Part shown: one piece after another, positions 44,463 to 52,673 of the stretch
Layout of the letters: each line of letters begins with the position of its first letter
Numbering within the stretch: the stretch's first letter is position 1
Source of the DNA: G963666945 sp963666945
GTDB taxonomy: Bacteria; Bacteroidota; Bacteroidia; Bacteroidales; Marinifilaceae
DNA: 64,000 bases
Assembly: GCA_963666945.2 (NCBI GenBank)
Contig: CAXXRT010000060.1
Coordinates: forward strand, 48,384 to 112,383
Direction: 5' to 3'
Notes under the pieces: model-generated
What the model was told of the DNA's origin: nothing
Seen by the model: only the letters and a program-made list of their open reading frames with translations
Databases searched by the model: none
Position numbers and translations under genes: made by a program

Positions 44463-46529
44463 TTATCCCAGTAACTCCATTACCTCTTTCTCAACATTCT
44501 CGGCAGTATATCCGAATTTCTTATCAAGAATACCTGCAGGAGCAGAATATCCAAACGATTCAAGTCCGAATACTTTTCCGTTTTCTCCAACTAGTCCTTC
44601 TAAAGTAACAGGAAGACCGGCAGTCATACCAAATCTCTTTATTCCTTTAGGAAGAACTTTGTTCTGGTAATCTGCAGATTGTTGACGGAACAGTCCTTCA
44701 GAAATAACAGAAACGATCTGTACCTTAATATCCTTAGCTTTCAGAAGCTCAGCACCGGCAACCAGAGTTGCTACCTCAGAACCGCTTGCAAGTAATACTA
44801 TGTCAGGTGTTCCTTCGCATTTCTCAACAATATAAGCACCTTTTTCTGCTTTAAGAGCTCTTTCGTATCCACCTTCAAGATTCTTGATGTTCTGACGTGA
44901 GAAGATCATTGCCGTTGGGGTGTCTGTGTTTTCCATAGCCATTTTCCATGCAACAGTTGCTTCGTGCACATCAGCAGGACGTAAAGCAAGTAATGACTGC
45001 TTGTGAGAGTGATTCTTCATCTTTTCAAGAAGTCTTATCTGAGCCTCTTGCTCAACTGGCTGGTGAGTAGGTCCGTCTTCTCCAACACGGAAAGCATCGT
45101 GTGTCCATATATATTTTACAGGAACTTCCATTAATGCAGATAGTCTTACTGCAGGCTTCATGTAATCAGAGAAAACAAAGAATGTACCACAAGCGGCAAT
45201 CACACCACCGTGAAGGGCAATACCGTTACAGATAGCAGCCATTGTCAACTCGGCAACACCAGCCTGAAGGAATGCTCCGGAGAAATCTCCTTTAACAAGA
45301 TCCCTTGCACCACCCTTAATAAAACCATCAGTCTTATCAGAGTTTGAAAGGTCGGCAGAAGAAACAATCATGTTTTCCACTTGTTTAGCTAGTTCCACAA
45401 GAACTGTTGCAGAAGCAGCACGAGTAGCCTGGTCTGCTTTTTGTTCTATTGCAGCCCAATTTATTTCAGGAGCATTGCCAGAGAAGAATTTCCTGAATTT
45501 TGCAGCCAGCTCAGGATTTGCAGCTTCCCATTCTTTCTGTTCAGCTTGCTTAGCAGCAGCATATTTTCTTTTTTCTTCAAGTTTTTGCTCGTAATATTCT
45601 TTTACCTCCGGGAATATCTCAAATGGAGATTCAGGATTTCCACCAAGGTTTTCAATAGTCTTTTTAATATCAGCACCTGCAGCTGTCAAAGGTTGACCAT
45701 GAGTAGATACCTTGTCTTCAAAGCTTTCGCCATTGGCATCTCTTGCACCTTTACCCATTAATGTGTTACCAATAATAAGTGTTGGTTTTTCTGTCTCTTC
45801 GTTGGCCGCTTTTAATGCAGCACGGATTTCATCAGCATCGTTACCTTTAACAGTAATGACTCTCCATCCCCATGCCTCGTATTTCTTAGCAGTATCTTCT
45901 ACAGTTACTTCCTCTACTTTTGTAGATAACTGTATATTGTTTGAGTCGTAAAACATTATTAGGTTGCTTAGACCCAAGTTACCAGCAATTCTTCCGGCAC
46001 CTTGAGCTATCTCTTCCTGAATACCTCCGTCAGAAATAAAAGCGTATGTTTTGTGAGACATCCATTCTCCGAATCTGGCACAAAGGAATCTTTCTGCTAT
46101 GGCAGCACCAACAGCCATTGTGTGTCCCTGTCCCAGTGGTCCTGATGTGTTCTCTACTCCTCTTTCAAAATCTACCTCAGGGTGTCCTGGTGTTACACTT
46201 CCCCATTGTCTGAAGTTTTCAAGATCTTCCATGCTGTATTTACCTATCATAGATAGGGTGGAATATAGCATTGGTGACATATGTCCCGGATCAAGGAAAA
46301 ATCTGTCCCTGTTTTCCCATTTTGAATTGTCCGGATCGAACTTTAAAAACTCAGAATAAAGGATGTTTATAAAATCTGCACCTCCCATAGCTCCACCAGG
46401 GTGACCTGATTTTGCTTTTTCAACCATTGCAGCAGAAAGAATACGGATATTATCTGCAGCCTTGTTTACTATCGATGAGTTAGTTTCTAGCGTATTTTCT
46501 GCTGTGTTTTTTACTACCGATGTGCTCAT
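44463..46529 (-). CDS. tkt: Transketolase
   Basis: 688 residues in one chain. The ThDP-binding half has AKSGHPGGAMGGADF, GPLGQGHTMAVGAAIAERF and AFISDGGIQEE; the pyrimidine-binding half has THDAFRVGEDGPTHQPVEQE. It moves two-carbon units in the non-oxidative pentose phosphate pathway and uses thiamine diphosphate. A TATATTTG box on the minus strand at 46583-46576 is a possible -7 element. Followed on the other side by a 597-base gap. Confidence 0.96.
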   Translation of the reverse strand: MSTSVVKNTAENTLETNSSIVNKAADNIRILSAAMVEKAKSGHPGGAMGGADFINILYSEFLKFDPDNSKWENRDRFFLDPGHMSPMLYSTLSMIGKYSMEDLENFRQWGSVTPGHPEVDFERGVENTSGPLGQGHTMAVGAAIAERFLCARFGEWMSHKTYAFISDGGIQEEIAQGAGRIAGNLGLSNLIMFYDSNNIQLSTKVEEVTVEDTAKKYEAWGWRVITVKGNDADEIRAALKAANEETEKPTLIIGNTLMGKGARDANGESFEDKVSTHGQPLTAAGADIKKTIENLGGNPESPFEIFPEVKEYYEQKLEEKRKYAAAKQAEQKEWEAANPELAAKFRKFFSGNAPEINWAAIEQKADQATRAASATVLVELAKQVENMIVSSADLSNSDKTDGFIKGGARDLVKGDFSGAFLQAGVAELTMAAICNGIALHGGVIAACGTFFVFSDYMKPAVRLSALMEVPVKYIWTHDAFRVGEDGPTHQPVEQEAQIRLLEKMKNHSHKQSLLALRPADVHEATVAWKMAMENTDTPTAMIFSRQNIKNLEGGYERALKAEKGAYIVEKCEGTPDIVLLASGSEVATLVAGAELLKAKDIKVQIVSVISEGLFRQQSADYQNKVLPKGIKRFGMTAGLPVTLEGLVGENGKVFGLESFGYSAPAGILDKKFGYTAENVEKEVMELLG

Positions 46530-46859
46530 TTTTTTGCGCTTCTATTATGTTTAATAATATGTTTGTTTTCTTGTGCAAATATAGGTAAAGCAATTTTATA
46601 ATGCCGTATAAATCAGCAATAAATTTTATGCTTCTTATATAAAATGTGTTTTTTTAAAGCTAGATCATCGCCTTGTTTTATTCGCTTTATGCATTAAAGT
46701 ATGATATTCAGTATTAATTAAGTTTATAAAACCATATCTTGAAGATTTACCTTTTTAAGATATAAATGAAAATCTTAATATTTATTGGAAATGTTATCAG
46801 GCTTTAAGTTTAAAATGAGTATATGTATGAAAGTTTTTTCCGATGTACCATCTTCGGCG

Positions 46860-46903
46860 TTTTTACTAGGCTTGTACTAGCTTTGTACTAGCTTTGTACT
46901 AGC
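46860..46903 (-). repeat. Four tandem 11-bp units, second array
   Basis: On the minus strand the units read GCTAGTACAAA twice, GCTAGTACAAG, then CCTAGTAAAAA. Like the first array (13526-13569) it is 44 bp long and ends with a CCTAGTAAAA unit. It sits in the tkt-prs gap, which otherwise holds a probable prs promoter near its right end and nothing else recognisable. Confidence 0.8.
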
Positions 46904-47055
46904 TTTCTGTTACCTGCTTAGTATAAAACAGGTATGAAGTTATTATATAACTATGATAAATACCGTAGGAGGTGCCGTACTGGAGGGTTCGGAATATCTT
47001 TTATGTGCTATTCTGGGAATCCGTCTTCAGAATGTTTTTAAATTGCGGATATCTA

Positions 47056-47086
47056 TTTTTAAGATTACAATAATTTAATACCTTTG
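47056..47086 (+). promoter_or_regulatory. Probable prs promoter
   Basis: A TTTTT at 47056-47060 (imperfect -33), about 18 bases, and TACCTTTG at 47079-47086, a good -7 box, 40 bases before the prs start. Confidence 0.45.
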
Positions 47087-47126
47087 CAGCGTCTGAATCA
47101 AAAAATAATATCCAAAATCAATAACG

Positions 47127-48065
47127 ATGATTGATAACTCCAAGATTAAGATATTTTCGGGAGAAAATAGTATGTATTTGGCAGAAAAAATAGCAAAGGC
47201 TGCCGGAGTAGAATTAGGAAAAAACTCTTTGCTTCGCTTTAGTGATGGTGAGTTCGTCACAAGTTACGACGAAACAGTCAGGGGAGACCATGTATATATT
47301 ATTCAGTCTACTTTTCCCCCGGCAGACAACTTGATGGAATTATTAATGATGATTGATGCAGCCAAAAGAGCTTCTGCTTACAAAGTTATTGCAGTAATGC
47401 CTTACTTTGGTTTTGCGCGTCAGGATCGTAAAGATAAGCCAAGAGTTGCTATCGGAGCTAAATTAGTGGCTAATCTATTGGTGGCTGCCGGAGTTGACAG
47501 AGTTATGACAATGGATTTACATGCCGACCAAATTCAGGGATTCTTCGATATTCCTGTTGATCATTTGTACGGTTCTTCTGTATTGCTTCCTTATCTTGAG
47601 TCTTTGAAGTTGGAAAATCTTGCAATTGCTTCTCCTGATATGGGTGGTTCCAAAAGGGCTCATACCTATGCCAAATATCTTCATGCAGGTATGATAATCT
47701 GTCATAAGAGAAGGGAAAAAGCCAATGAGGTTGCAGAAATGACCGCTATTGGTGATGTTGAAGGAAAGAACGTTGTTATCGTAGATGACATGATAGATAC
47801 GGCAGGAACTATGGCTAAGGCTGCGGATATGTTAAAGGCTAAAGGTGCTTTAAGTGTAAGGGCTATTGCAACTCATGCCGTGCTGTCTGGTCCGGCTTAC
47901 GAGAGAATAGAGAACTCTGCCTTGGAGGAAGTTATCTTTACCGATTCAATTCCTTTGAAACATGAATCCCCTAAAATTAAGGTTCTTTCAATTGCTGATA
48001 TGTTTGCAACAACAATAAATAATGTACACGAGCATAGATCAATCAGTTCTCATTTTATAGTTTAA
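47127..48065 (+). CDS. prs: Ribose-phosphate pyrophosphokinase
   Basis: 312 residues. MPYFGFARQDRKDKPRVAIG, the metal/ATP site DLHADQIQGFF and the PRPP loop VVIVDDMIDTAGTM are all intact. It makes PRPP from ribose 5-phosphate and ATP for nucleotide, histidine and NAD synthesis. It starts after a good -7 box and ends before a strong terminator, so it appears monocistronic. The gene partner across the gap, transketolase, supplies ribose 5-phosphate metabolism. Confidence 0.96.
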   Translation: MIDNSKIKIFSGENSMYLAEKIAKAAGVELGKNSLLRFSDGEFVTSYDETVRGDHVYIIQSTFPPADNLMELLMMIDAAKRASAYKVIAVMPYFGFARQDRKDKPRVAIGAKLVANLLVAAGVDRVMTMDLHADQIQGFFDIPVDHLYGSSVLLPYLESLKLENLAIASPDMGGSKRAHTYAKYLHAGMIICHKRREKANEVAEMTAIGDVEGKNVVIVDDMIDTAGTMAKAADMLKAKGALSVRAIATHAVLSGPAYERIENSALEEVIFTDSIPLKHESPKIKVLSIADMFATTINNVHEHRSISSHFIV

Positions 48066-48090
48066 AAGCTGATGATATTATAATAGTATT

Positions 48091-48119
48091 ACGGGGTTGA
48101 GCAATCAATCCCGTTTTTT
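48091..48119 (+). terminator. Rho-independent terminator after prs
   Basis: A 10-bp stem (48091-48100 with 48105-48114) with GCAA loop, followed by Ts. Confidence 0.85.
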
Positions 48120-48143
48120 GTCACCACTATAGTCTGCAAAAGC

Positions 48144-48176
48144 TGTTGCATGTAATTGAAATATAATGTACTTTTG
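48144..48176 (+). promoter_or_regulatory. Housekeeping promoter of ychF
   Basis: GTTG at 48144-48147, a 21-base spacer, then TACTTTTG at 48169-48176, 40 bases before the ychF ATG. Confidence 0.55.
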
Positions 48177-48216
48177 CACGCTGAAAAGAGAATAATAAAG
48201 AAAATATATTGATGAT

Positions 48217-49314
48217 ATGGGACTTCAGTGCGGAATAGTTGGATTACCTAATGTTGGAAAATCTACACTTTTTAATTGTTTATCAAATGCCAAGGCTCAA
48301 TCGGCAAACTTCCCGTTTTGTACTATAGAGCCGAATGTGGGTGTTATTACTGTACCGGATGAAAGATTAAAACAATTATCAGAGTTGGTTAATCCTCAGC
48401 AGGTTCAGCCTGCGGTAGTTGAAATTGTGGATATTGCAGGACTTGTGAAAGGTGCAAGCAAGGGTGAAGGTCTGGGTAATAAGTTTTTATCAAATATACG
48501 TCAAACTGATGCCATCATTCATGTGCTTAGATGTTTTGACGACGATAACGTGACTCACGTAGACGGAACTATTAACCCTGTCAGGGATAAAGAGACTATA
48601 GACACAGAGTTGCAGCTTAAAGATCTTGAAACAGTTGAGGCAAGAATTACAAAAACCCAGAAGCTTGTAAAGGTAGGGGATAAGGATGCCAAGAAATTGA
48701 TGACTGTATTGGAAAGGTATAAAGAGGCTCTGGAACAGGGTAAATCTGCAAGAACAGTAGAGCTTGATGAATTCGAACAAAGGGTTTGTACTGATTTGTA
48801 CTTTCTGACAGATAAGCCAATTATTTACGTATGTAATGTTGACGAGGCTTCTGTTATTTCCGGAAACAAGCATGTTGATGCTGTTAAGGAGGCTGTAAAA
48901 GATGAAAATGCTGAGGTTATTGTCATCGGAGCAGGTATTGAGGCTGATATTGCTGAGCTTGAGACTTACGAAGAAAAGCAGATGTTCCTTGAAGATCTTG
49001 GTCTTAAAGAGGCAGGTGTTAACAAGCTGATAAAGGCTGCATACCACATACTGAATCTTCGTACATATTTCACAGCCGGAGTAAAAGAGGTAAGGGCATG
49101 GACATTTAAAAACGGATTTAAGGCACCTCAGGCTGCTGGTGTTATACACACCGATTTCGAAAAAGGATTTATCCGTGCAGAGGTTATCAAGTTCGAGGAC
49201 TATATACATTATAAGTCGGAGGCGGCTTGTCGTGAGGCAGGTAAGATATCCATAGAGGGGAAAGAATATGTTGTTCAGGATGGAGATATCATGCACTTCA
49301 GATTTAATGTTTAG
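48217..49314 (+). CDS. ychF: Redox-regulated ATPase YchF (OLA1 family)
   Basis: 365 residues. P-loop GIVGLPNVGKSTLFNCLS, switch DIAGLVKGASKGEGLGN, and NVDEASV in place of NKxD (the reason YchF prefers ATP). A TGS domain ends the protein (KEYVVQDGDIMHFRFNV). It associates with ribosomes. Complete. Own promoter and own terminator, so a single-gene unit. Confidence 0.96.
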   Translation: MGLQCGIVGLPNVGKSTLFNCLSNAKAQSANFPFCTIEPNVGVITVPDERLKQLSELVNPQQVQPAVVEIVDIAGLVKGASKGEGLGNKFLSNIRQTDAIIHVLRCFDDDNVTHVDGTINPVRDKETIDTELQLKDLETVEARITKTQKLVKVGDKDAKKLMTVLERYKEALEQGKSARTVELDEFEQRVCTDLYFLTDKPIIYVCNVDEASVISGNKHVDAVKEAVKDENAEVIVIGAGIEADIAELETYEEKQMFLEDLGLKEAGVNKLIKAAYHILNLRTYFTAGVKEVRAWTFKNGFKAPQAAGVIHTDFEKGFIRAEVIKFEDYIHYKSEAACREAGKISIEGKEYVVQDGDIMHFRFNV

Positions 49315-49343
49315 AATATTTAAACTCATTCTTTAAATATAGG

Positions 49344-49379
49344 GAGTGTGCTCTTTCACCAGGGCATGCTCTTTTTTTT
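49344..49379 (+). terminator. Rho-independent terminator after ychF
   Basis: A 10-bp stem (49344-49353 with 49362-49371, three G-T pairs) and a T8 run. Confidence 0.8.
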
Positions 49380-49603
49380 GAGTCATTCTTTTTGAAGCAG
49401 AAATTCTTTAAGACCTTATAATTGGGGACTTATACCTAAAATGCTTGCTGACGTAAAATCCCTAAATTCATTTATTTTTCTACTAAGACATAGAAACTCC
49501 TCCTTACCATCGTCAGACAGCTATGTTTTTTAACGCATAAAAATCAATAAATTCTTAACGGAATTTTACTAGAGGCTGCGCATTTTTAGATAGAAGTCAA
49601 GCT

Positions 49604-50902
49604 TTATAAGTCAGCCAGAAGTTTTCCTTTTTCTTTTTCTTTTGTTATGTGTTTGGGTTCCCCAATTATCTGTGAAGAGTAAATTCCCCTGTGACCGGAT
49701 ACCAGATACGATACAATACATGCAATGGCTACATAAACGCCACATTCTGCTCCGAAAAGTTCTATCGCCATAATGGTGCAAGCAATGGGAGTGTTGGCAG
49801 ATCCTGCAAATACTGCTACGAATCCCATCCCTGCCAATAGTGCTACCGGTATTGGTAATACAAACGATAGGGCGCTTCCAAGGGTTGCCCCTATAAAGAA
49901 CAGGGGAGTCACTTCTCCTCCCTTAAAGCCTATGCCAAGAGTCAGGGCGGTAAAGGCAATCTTCAGCAGGAAGTCGTATGGGGGCAGCTGGGTTGTGAAC
50001 GATTCACTTATTACCGGTACACCAAGACCAATATATCTTGTTGTTCCCATAAAATAAACAGCAGCAGCAATAATTATTCCGCCGATAAATAATCTTAAGG
50101 GTGGATATTTAATTTTGGCCTTGCTGAACTTGTTTATTGTAGTTGTAGATTTTGTAAATAAGATAGAGGCAAGACCGAATGCTACTCCTGCAATAATACA
50201 GTAGACAATGTTTATTAGACTTATATGGGGTATGTTGCCAATAAAATATTGGGTGTGACCAACACCCCAGCTGTGTGTTATAAAGTCAGCAATAATAGAA
50301 GCCATAAAAGCAGGGAATATTGCAGTGTATTTTACTTTTCCTATATTGTATACTTCCAGTCCAAATACCGCACCTGCCAGTGGAGTCCCAAATACAGAGC
50401 CAAAACCGGCACTCATACCGGCTATAAGAAGTATCTGTCTGTTTCTGGGATTTAGTCTGAATATCTTTGTGAACTGATCGGCTATGGAGCCTCCCATCTG
50501 AATGGCAGTACCTTCCCGTCCTGCAGAACCTCCAAAAAGATGTGTTAAAACTGTTCCCACAAGAATAAAGGGGGCCATCTTGAACTTTATTATCTTTTTG
50601 GGATTGTGGATGTTTTCAATAATAAGATTGTTCCCCGCTTCTATATCTTTTCCCCAGTAATGGAAAAAACCTCCTATTACAAGACCGGCAAAAGGAAGGA
50701 GTGCAATTATCCAGAGATTTTCTTCTCTGAAGTTGGTTGCCCATTTAAGAGATTCAAGAAATAGTGCTGATGCAGAACCTATGCAAATGGATATTATTGT
50801 ACATGCTATTAACCATCCAACAATATTTAATAGTATTGGATGTTTTTTCAAAAAAGGGATATTCCCTATTATGCTGAATAAATTTTTACCTGAGAATTGC
50901 AT
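49604..50902 (-). CDS. CLC-F type fluoride/proton antiporter (probable)
   Basis: 432 residues, without CBS domains. The CLC gate reads GGSAGREGTAIQMGG (Glu130), and the later pore motif is FKGGEVTPLFFIGATLG instead of GGIFAP. A GREGT gate and a threonine-bearing GGEVTP segment are features I associate with the CLC-F branch, which exports fluoride in exchange for protons. The AGNNLIIEN segment also departs from the chloride GSGIP motif. The decisive context is a fluoride riboswitch just upstream (50941-50990). It differs strongly from the two CBS-bearing CLC genes. Chloride transport is the alternative, but less likely. Confidence 0.88.
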   Translation of the reverse strand: MQFSGKNLFSIIGNIPFLKKHPILLNIVGWLIACTIISICIGSASALFLESLKWATNFREENLWIIALLPFAGLVIGGFFHYWGKDIEAGNNLIIENIHNPKKIIKFKMAPFILVGTVLTHLFGGSAGREGTAIQMGGSIADQFTKIFRLNPRNRQILLIAGMSAGFGSVFGTPLAGAVFGLEVYNIGKVKYTAIFPAFMASIIADFITHSWGVGHTQYFIGNIPHISLINIVYCIIAGVAFGLASILFTKSTTTINKFSKAKIKYPPLRLFIGGIIIAAAVYFMGTTRYIGLGVPVISESFTTQLPPYDFLLKIAFTALTLGIGFKGGEVTPLFFIGATLGSALSFVLPIPVALLAGMGFVAVFAGSANTPIACTIMAIELFGAECGVYVAIACIVSYLVSGHRGIYSSQIIGEPKHITKEKEKGKLLADL

Positions 50903-50910
50903 ATAATCTG

Positions 50911-50944
50911 CCCGTTTATAATTAATAATTAATAATTAAACAGG
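50911..50944 (-). promoter_or_regulatory. Expression-platform hairpin of the fluoride riboswitch
   Basis: On the minus strand 50944-50937 pairs with 50918-50911 (8 bp, one G-T) around an AT-rich loop. The left arm uses the last two bases of the pseudoknot strand, so the stem and the ligand-bound fold compete. It ends 8 bases before the ATG with no T-run, favouring control of translation. Inference. Confidence 0.5.
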
Positions 50945-50990
50945 CGTCATTAGCATTTATTGCGGTTCAAATAGGAAGACACCATTTCCT
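50941..50990 (-). promoter_or_regulatory. Fluoride riboswitch (crcB motif)
   Basis: Reading the minus strand from 50990: AGGAA and TTCCT form the first stem around the loop ATGGTGTC, followed by AACCGC, a small GCA/TGC stem and CTAATGACGCC. The loop bases GGTGTC pair with GACGCC to form the pseudoknot expected for the crcB/fluoride fold. All conserved blocks (ATGGnGTnC, AACCGC, ATGACnCC) occur in order. It lies in the leader of the CLC-F-like gene. Confidence 0.85.
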
Positions 50991-51128
50991 TTAAGCGTTG
51001 GCAAAGATAAATATTTGTTGTAGTATTTCAAAATTTATTGTTTAAAGCTTAAGTTCCCCGTCCTGCATTTTATTGGGTTTATAATACCACAATAAGAACT
51101 CAGGACGAGAATGTTGCACCACATGGTT

Positions 51129-52313
51129 TTACTCTACATATAAAACCAGCCCTTTAAGGTATTCCCCTTCCGGATGGTAGATATTAACAGGATGATCAGC
51201 AGGCTGTTCCAGCTGGTGAAGCACCCTTATCTTTCTTCCTGTGTTGGCTGCGGCTGTAAATACTGTCTGACGGAAAGTCTCTTTGCTAATTACCTGAGAG
51301 CAGGAGAATGTAAACATTATTCCTCCTGGTTTAATTACCTCAAAGCCTTTGCGGTTTAGTCTCTTGTACCCTTTAATTGCATTGTTCAACACCTTTTTGT
51401 GCTTTGCAAATGCTGGTGGGTCAAGAACTATAAGATCGTATTTGTCCTTAGACTTATCAAGAAATTTAAAGGCGTCCTCTACGTAGGCTTCATGACGATT
51501 ATCTTCAGGGAAGTTTAACTCCACATTTTCCTTTGTTATTTCTATTGCCCTTGCCGATGCATCAACAGAGTGAACAAGATTGGCTCCACCCCTCATTGCA
51601 TAGAAGGAAAATCCTCCTGTATAGCAGAACATGTTCAGCACCGATCTTCCCTTGGAATATTTCTCAAGAAGTTTTCTGTTTTCTCTCTGGTCTATAAAGA
51701 AACCTGTCTTTTGACCCTCAAGCCAGTCAACCTTAAACTTAAGGCCGTTTTCCAGTGCAGTAAAATCCTTGCATTCCCCCCATAGGTATCCGTTCTCAGG
51801 ATTAATATCTGCCTTATAGGGAAGAGTAGTCTCCGATTTATCGTATACGGCAGTCAGGTTGTCTTTCAATGTTTCTTTAAGGGCTTCTGTTATTTCTTCC
51901 CTTGCCAGATACATGCCGACGGAATGGAACTGAACAACAGCTATTCCTGCATAGTAATCAATGACTAGTCCCGGCAATCCGTCTCCTTCTCCGTGTATCA
52001 GTCTGAATACATTGTTCTCAGGATTGTTTGCAACGCCAACAGCTATTCTCAGTTGCCATGCAGACCTGATCTGTGACATCCAGAATTCCCTGTTTATTTC
52101 TGTCTTTTTAAAGCTTAAAACCCTTACCGCAATGGAACCTATCTGGTAATGACCGACAGCCATAAACTCTCCGGCATTGTTGTATAGCTCAACAATATCG
52201 CCTTCCTTTATATCCTTGTCCATTTCCTGGATAGCTCCAGAAAAAATCCATGGGTGATACCTGTATAACGACTGGTCTTTTCCGGCCTTTAGAATTACTT
52301 TTGAATATTCCAT
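51129..52313 (-). CDS. Class I SAM-dependent rRNA large subunit methyltransferase (RlmI-like)
   Basis: 394 residues. An N-terminal PUA domain (KVILKAGKDQSLYRYHPWIF, GDIVELYNNAGEFMAVG) is followed by an insert domain and a Rossmann methyltransferase with SAM motif VLNMFCYTGGFSFYA and catalytic IVLDPPAFAKHK, then FSCSQVIS. This is the layout of RlmI, which makes m5C in 23S rRNA, but RlmK/other paralogues share it, so no gene symbol is assigned. Its nearest upstream and downstream genes are on separate transcripts. Confidence 0.9.
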   Translation of the reverse strand: MEYSKVILKAGKDQSLYRYHPWIFSGAIQEMDKDIKEGDIVELYNNAGEFMAVGHYQIGSIAVRVLSFKKTEINREFWMSQIRSAWQLRIAVGVANNPENNVFRLIHGEGDGLPGLVIDYYAGIAVVQFHSVGMYLAREEITEALKETLKDNLTAVYDKSETTLPYKADINPENGYLWGECKDFTALENGLKFKVDWLEGQKTGFFIDQRENRKLLEKYSKGRSVLNMFCYTGGFSFYAMRGGANLVHSVDASARAIEITKENVELNFPEDNRHEAYVEDAFKFLDKSKDKYDLIVLDPPAFAKHKKVLNNAIKGYKRLNRKGFEVIKPGGIMFTFSCSQVISKETFRQTVFTAAANTGRKIRVLHQLEQPADHPVNIYHPEGEYLKGLVLYVE

Positions 52314-52547
52314 AATCGATAATGTTTAAATAGCTTTAAGACTATTATTTTTTAAGGGCGGTAAAAATACAAAAAAACTGATTAATCGGCCTTGGTTTTT
52401 TGTCTTTAATATTTTATGGGCTTTTATATAGGGTATTATTAGAATATCGATGCAATAAGATTTATTTATAGCTACTTATAAGTGTGTTTTATTAAAAACT
52501 AAAGTACAGTTATATAACTCTCTATTTTTTAATATCTAAGTATTTAT

Positions 52548-52555
52548 TATTTTTG
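52548..52555 (+). promoter_or_regulatory. Possible -7 box for the ABC-F gene
   Basis: TATTTTTG matches TAnnTTTG. The upstream box is only a T-run. The rest of the 360-base gap from 52314 shows nothing recognisable. Confidence 0.3.
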
Positions 52556-52673
52556 TTTGCTGAAATTAATCAGAATATAATCCTTTTATAAAGAGGGCGC
52601 AGAATAATAAAGTTTTACCGCTTTATATTGTAGGGTAATAGGAAAGAAAAAAGATAATAAAAACAATATAAAT

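Noticed and set aside
46530..47126. Possible riboswitch in the tkt or prs leader
   Set aside because: No TPP (CTGAGA...) or other known riboswitch core was found; only the 11-bp array and a -7 box stand out.
48490..49329. A 279-residue minus-strand frame opposite ychF
   Set aside because: Long only because of codon bias in ychF; the sense frame carries all the GTPase motifs.
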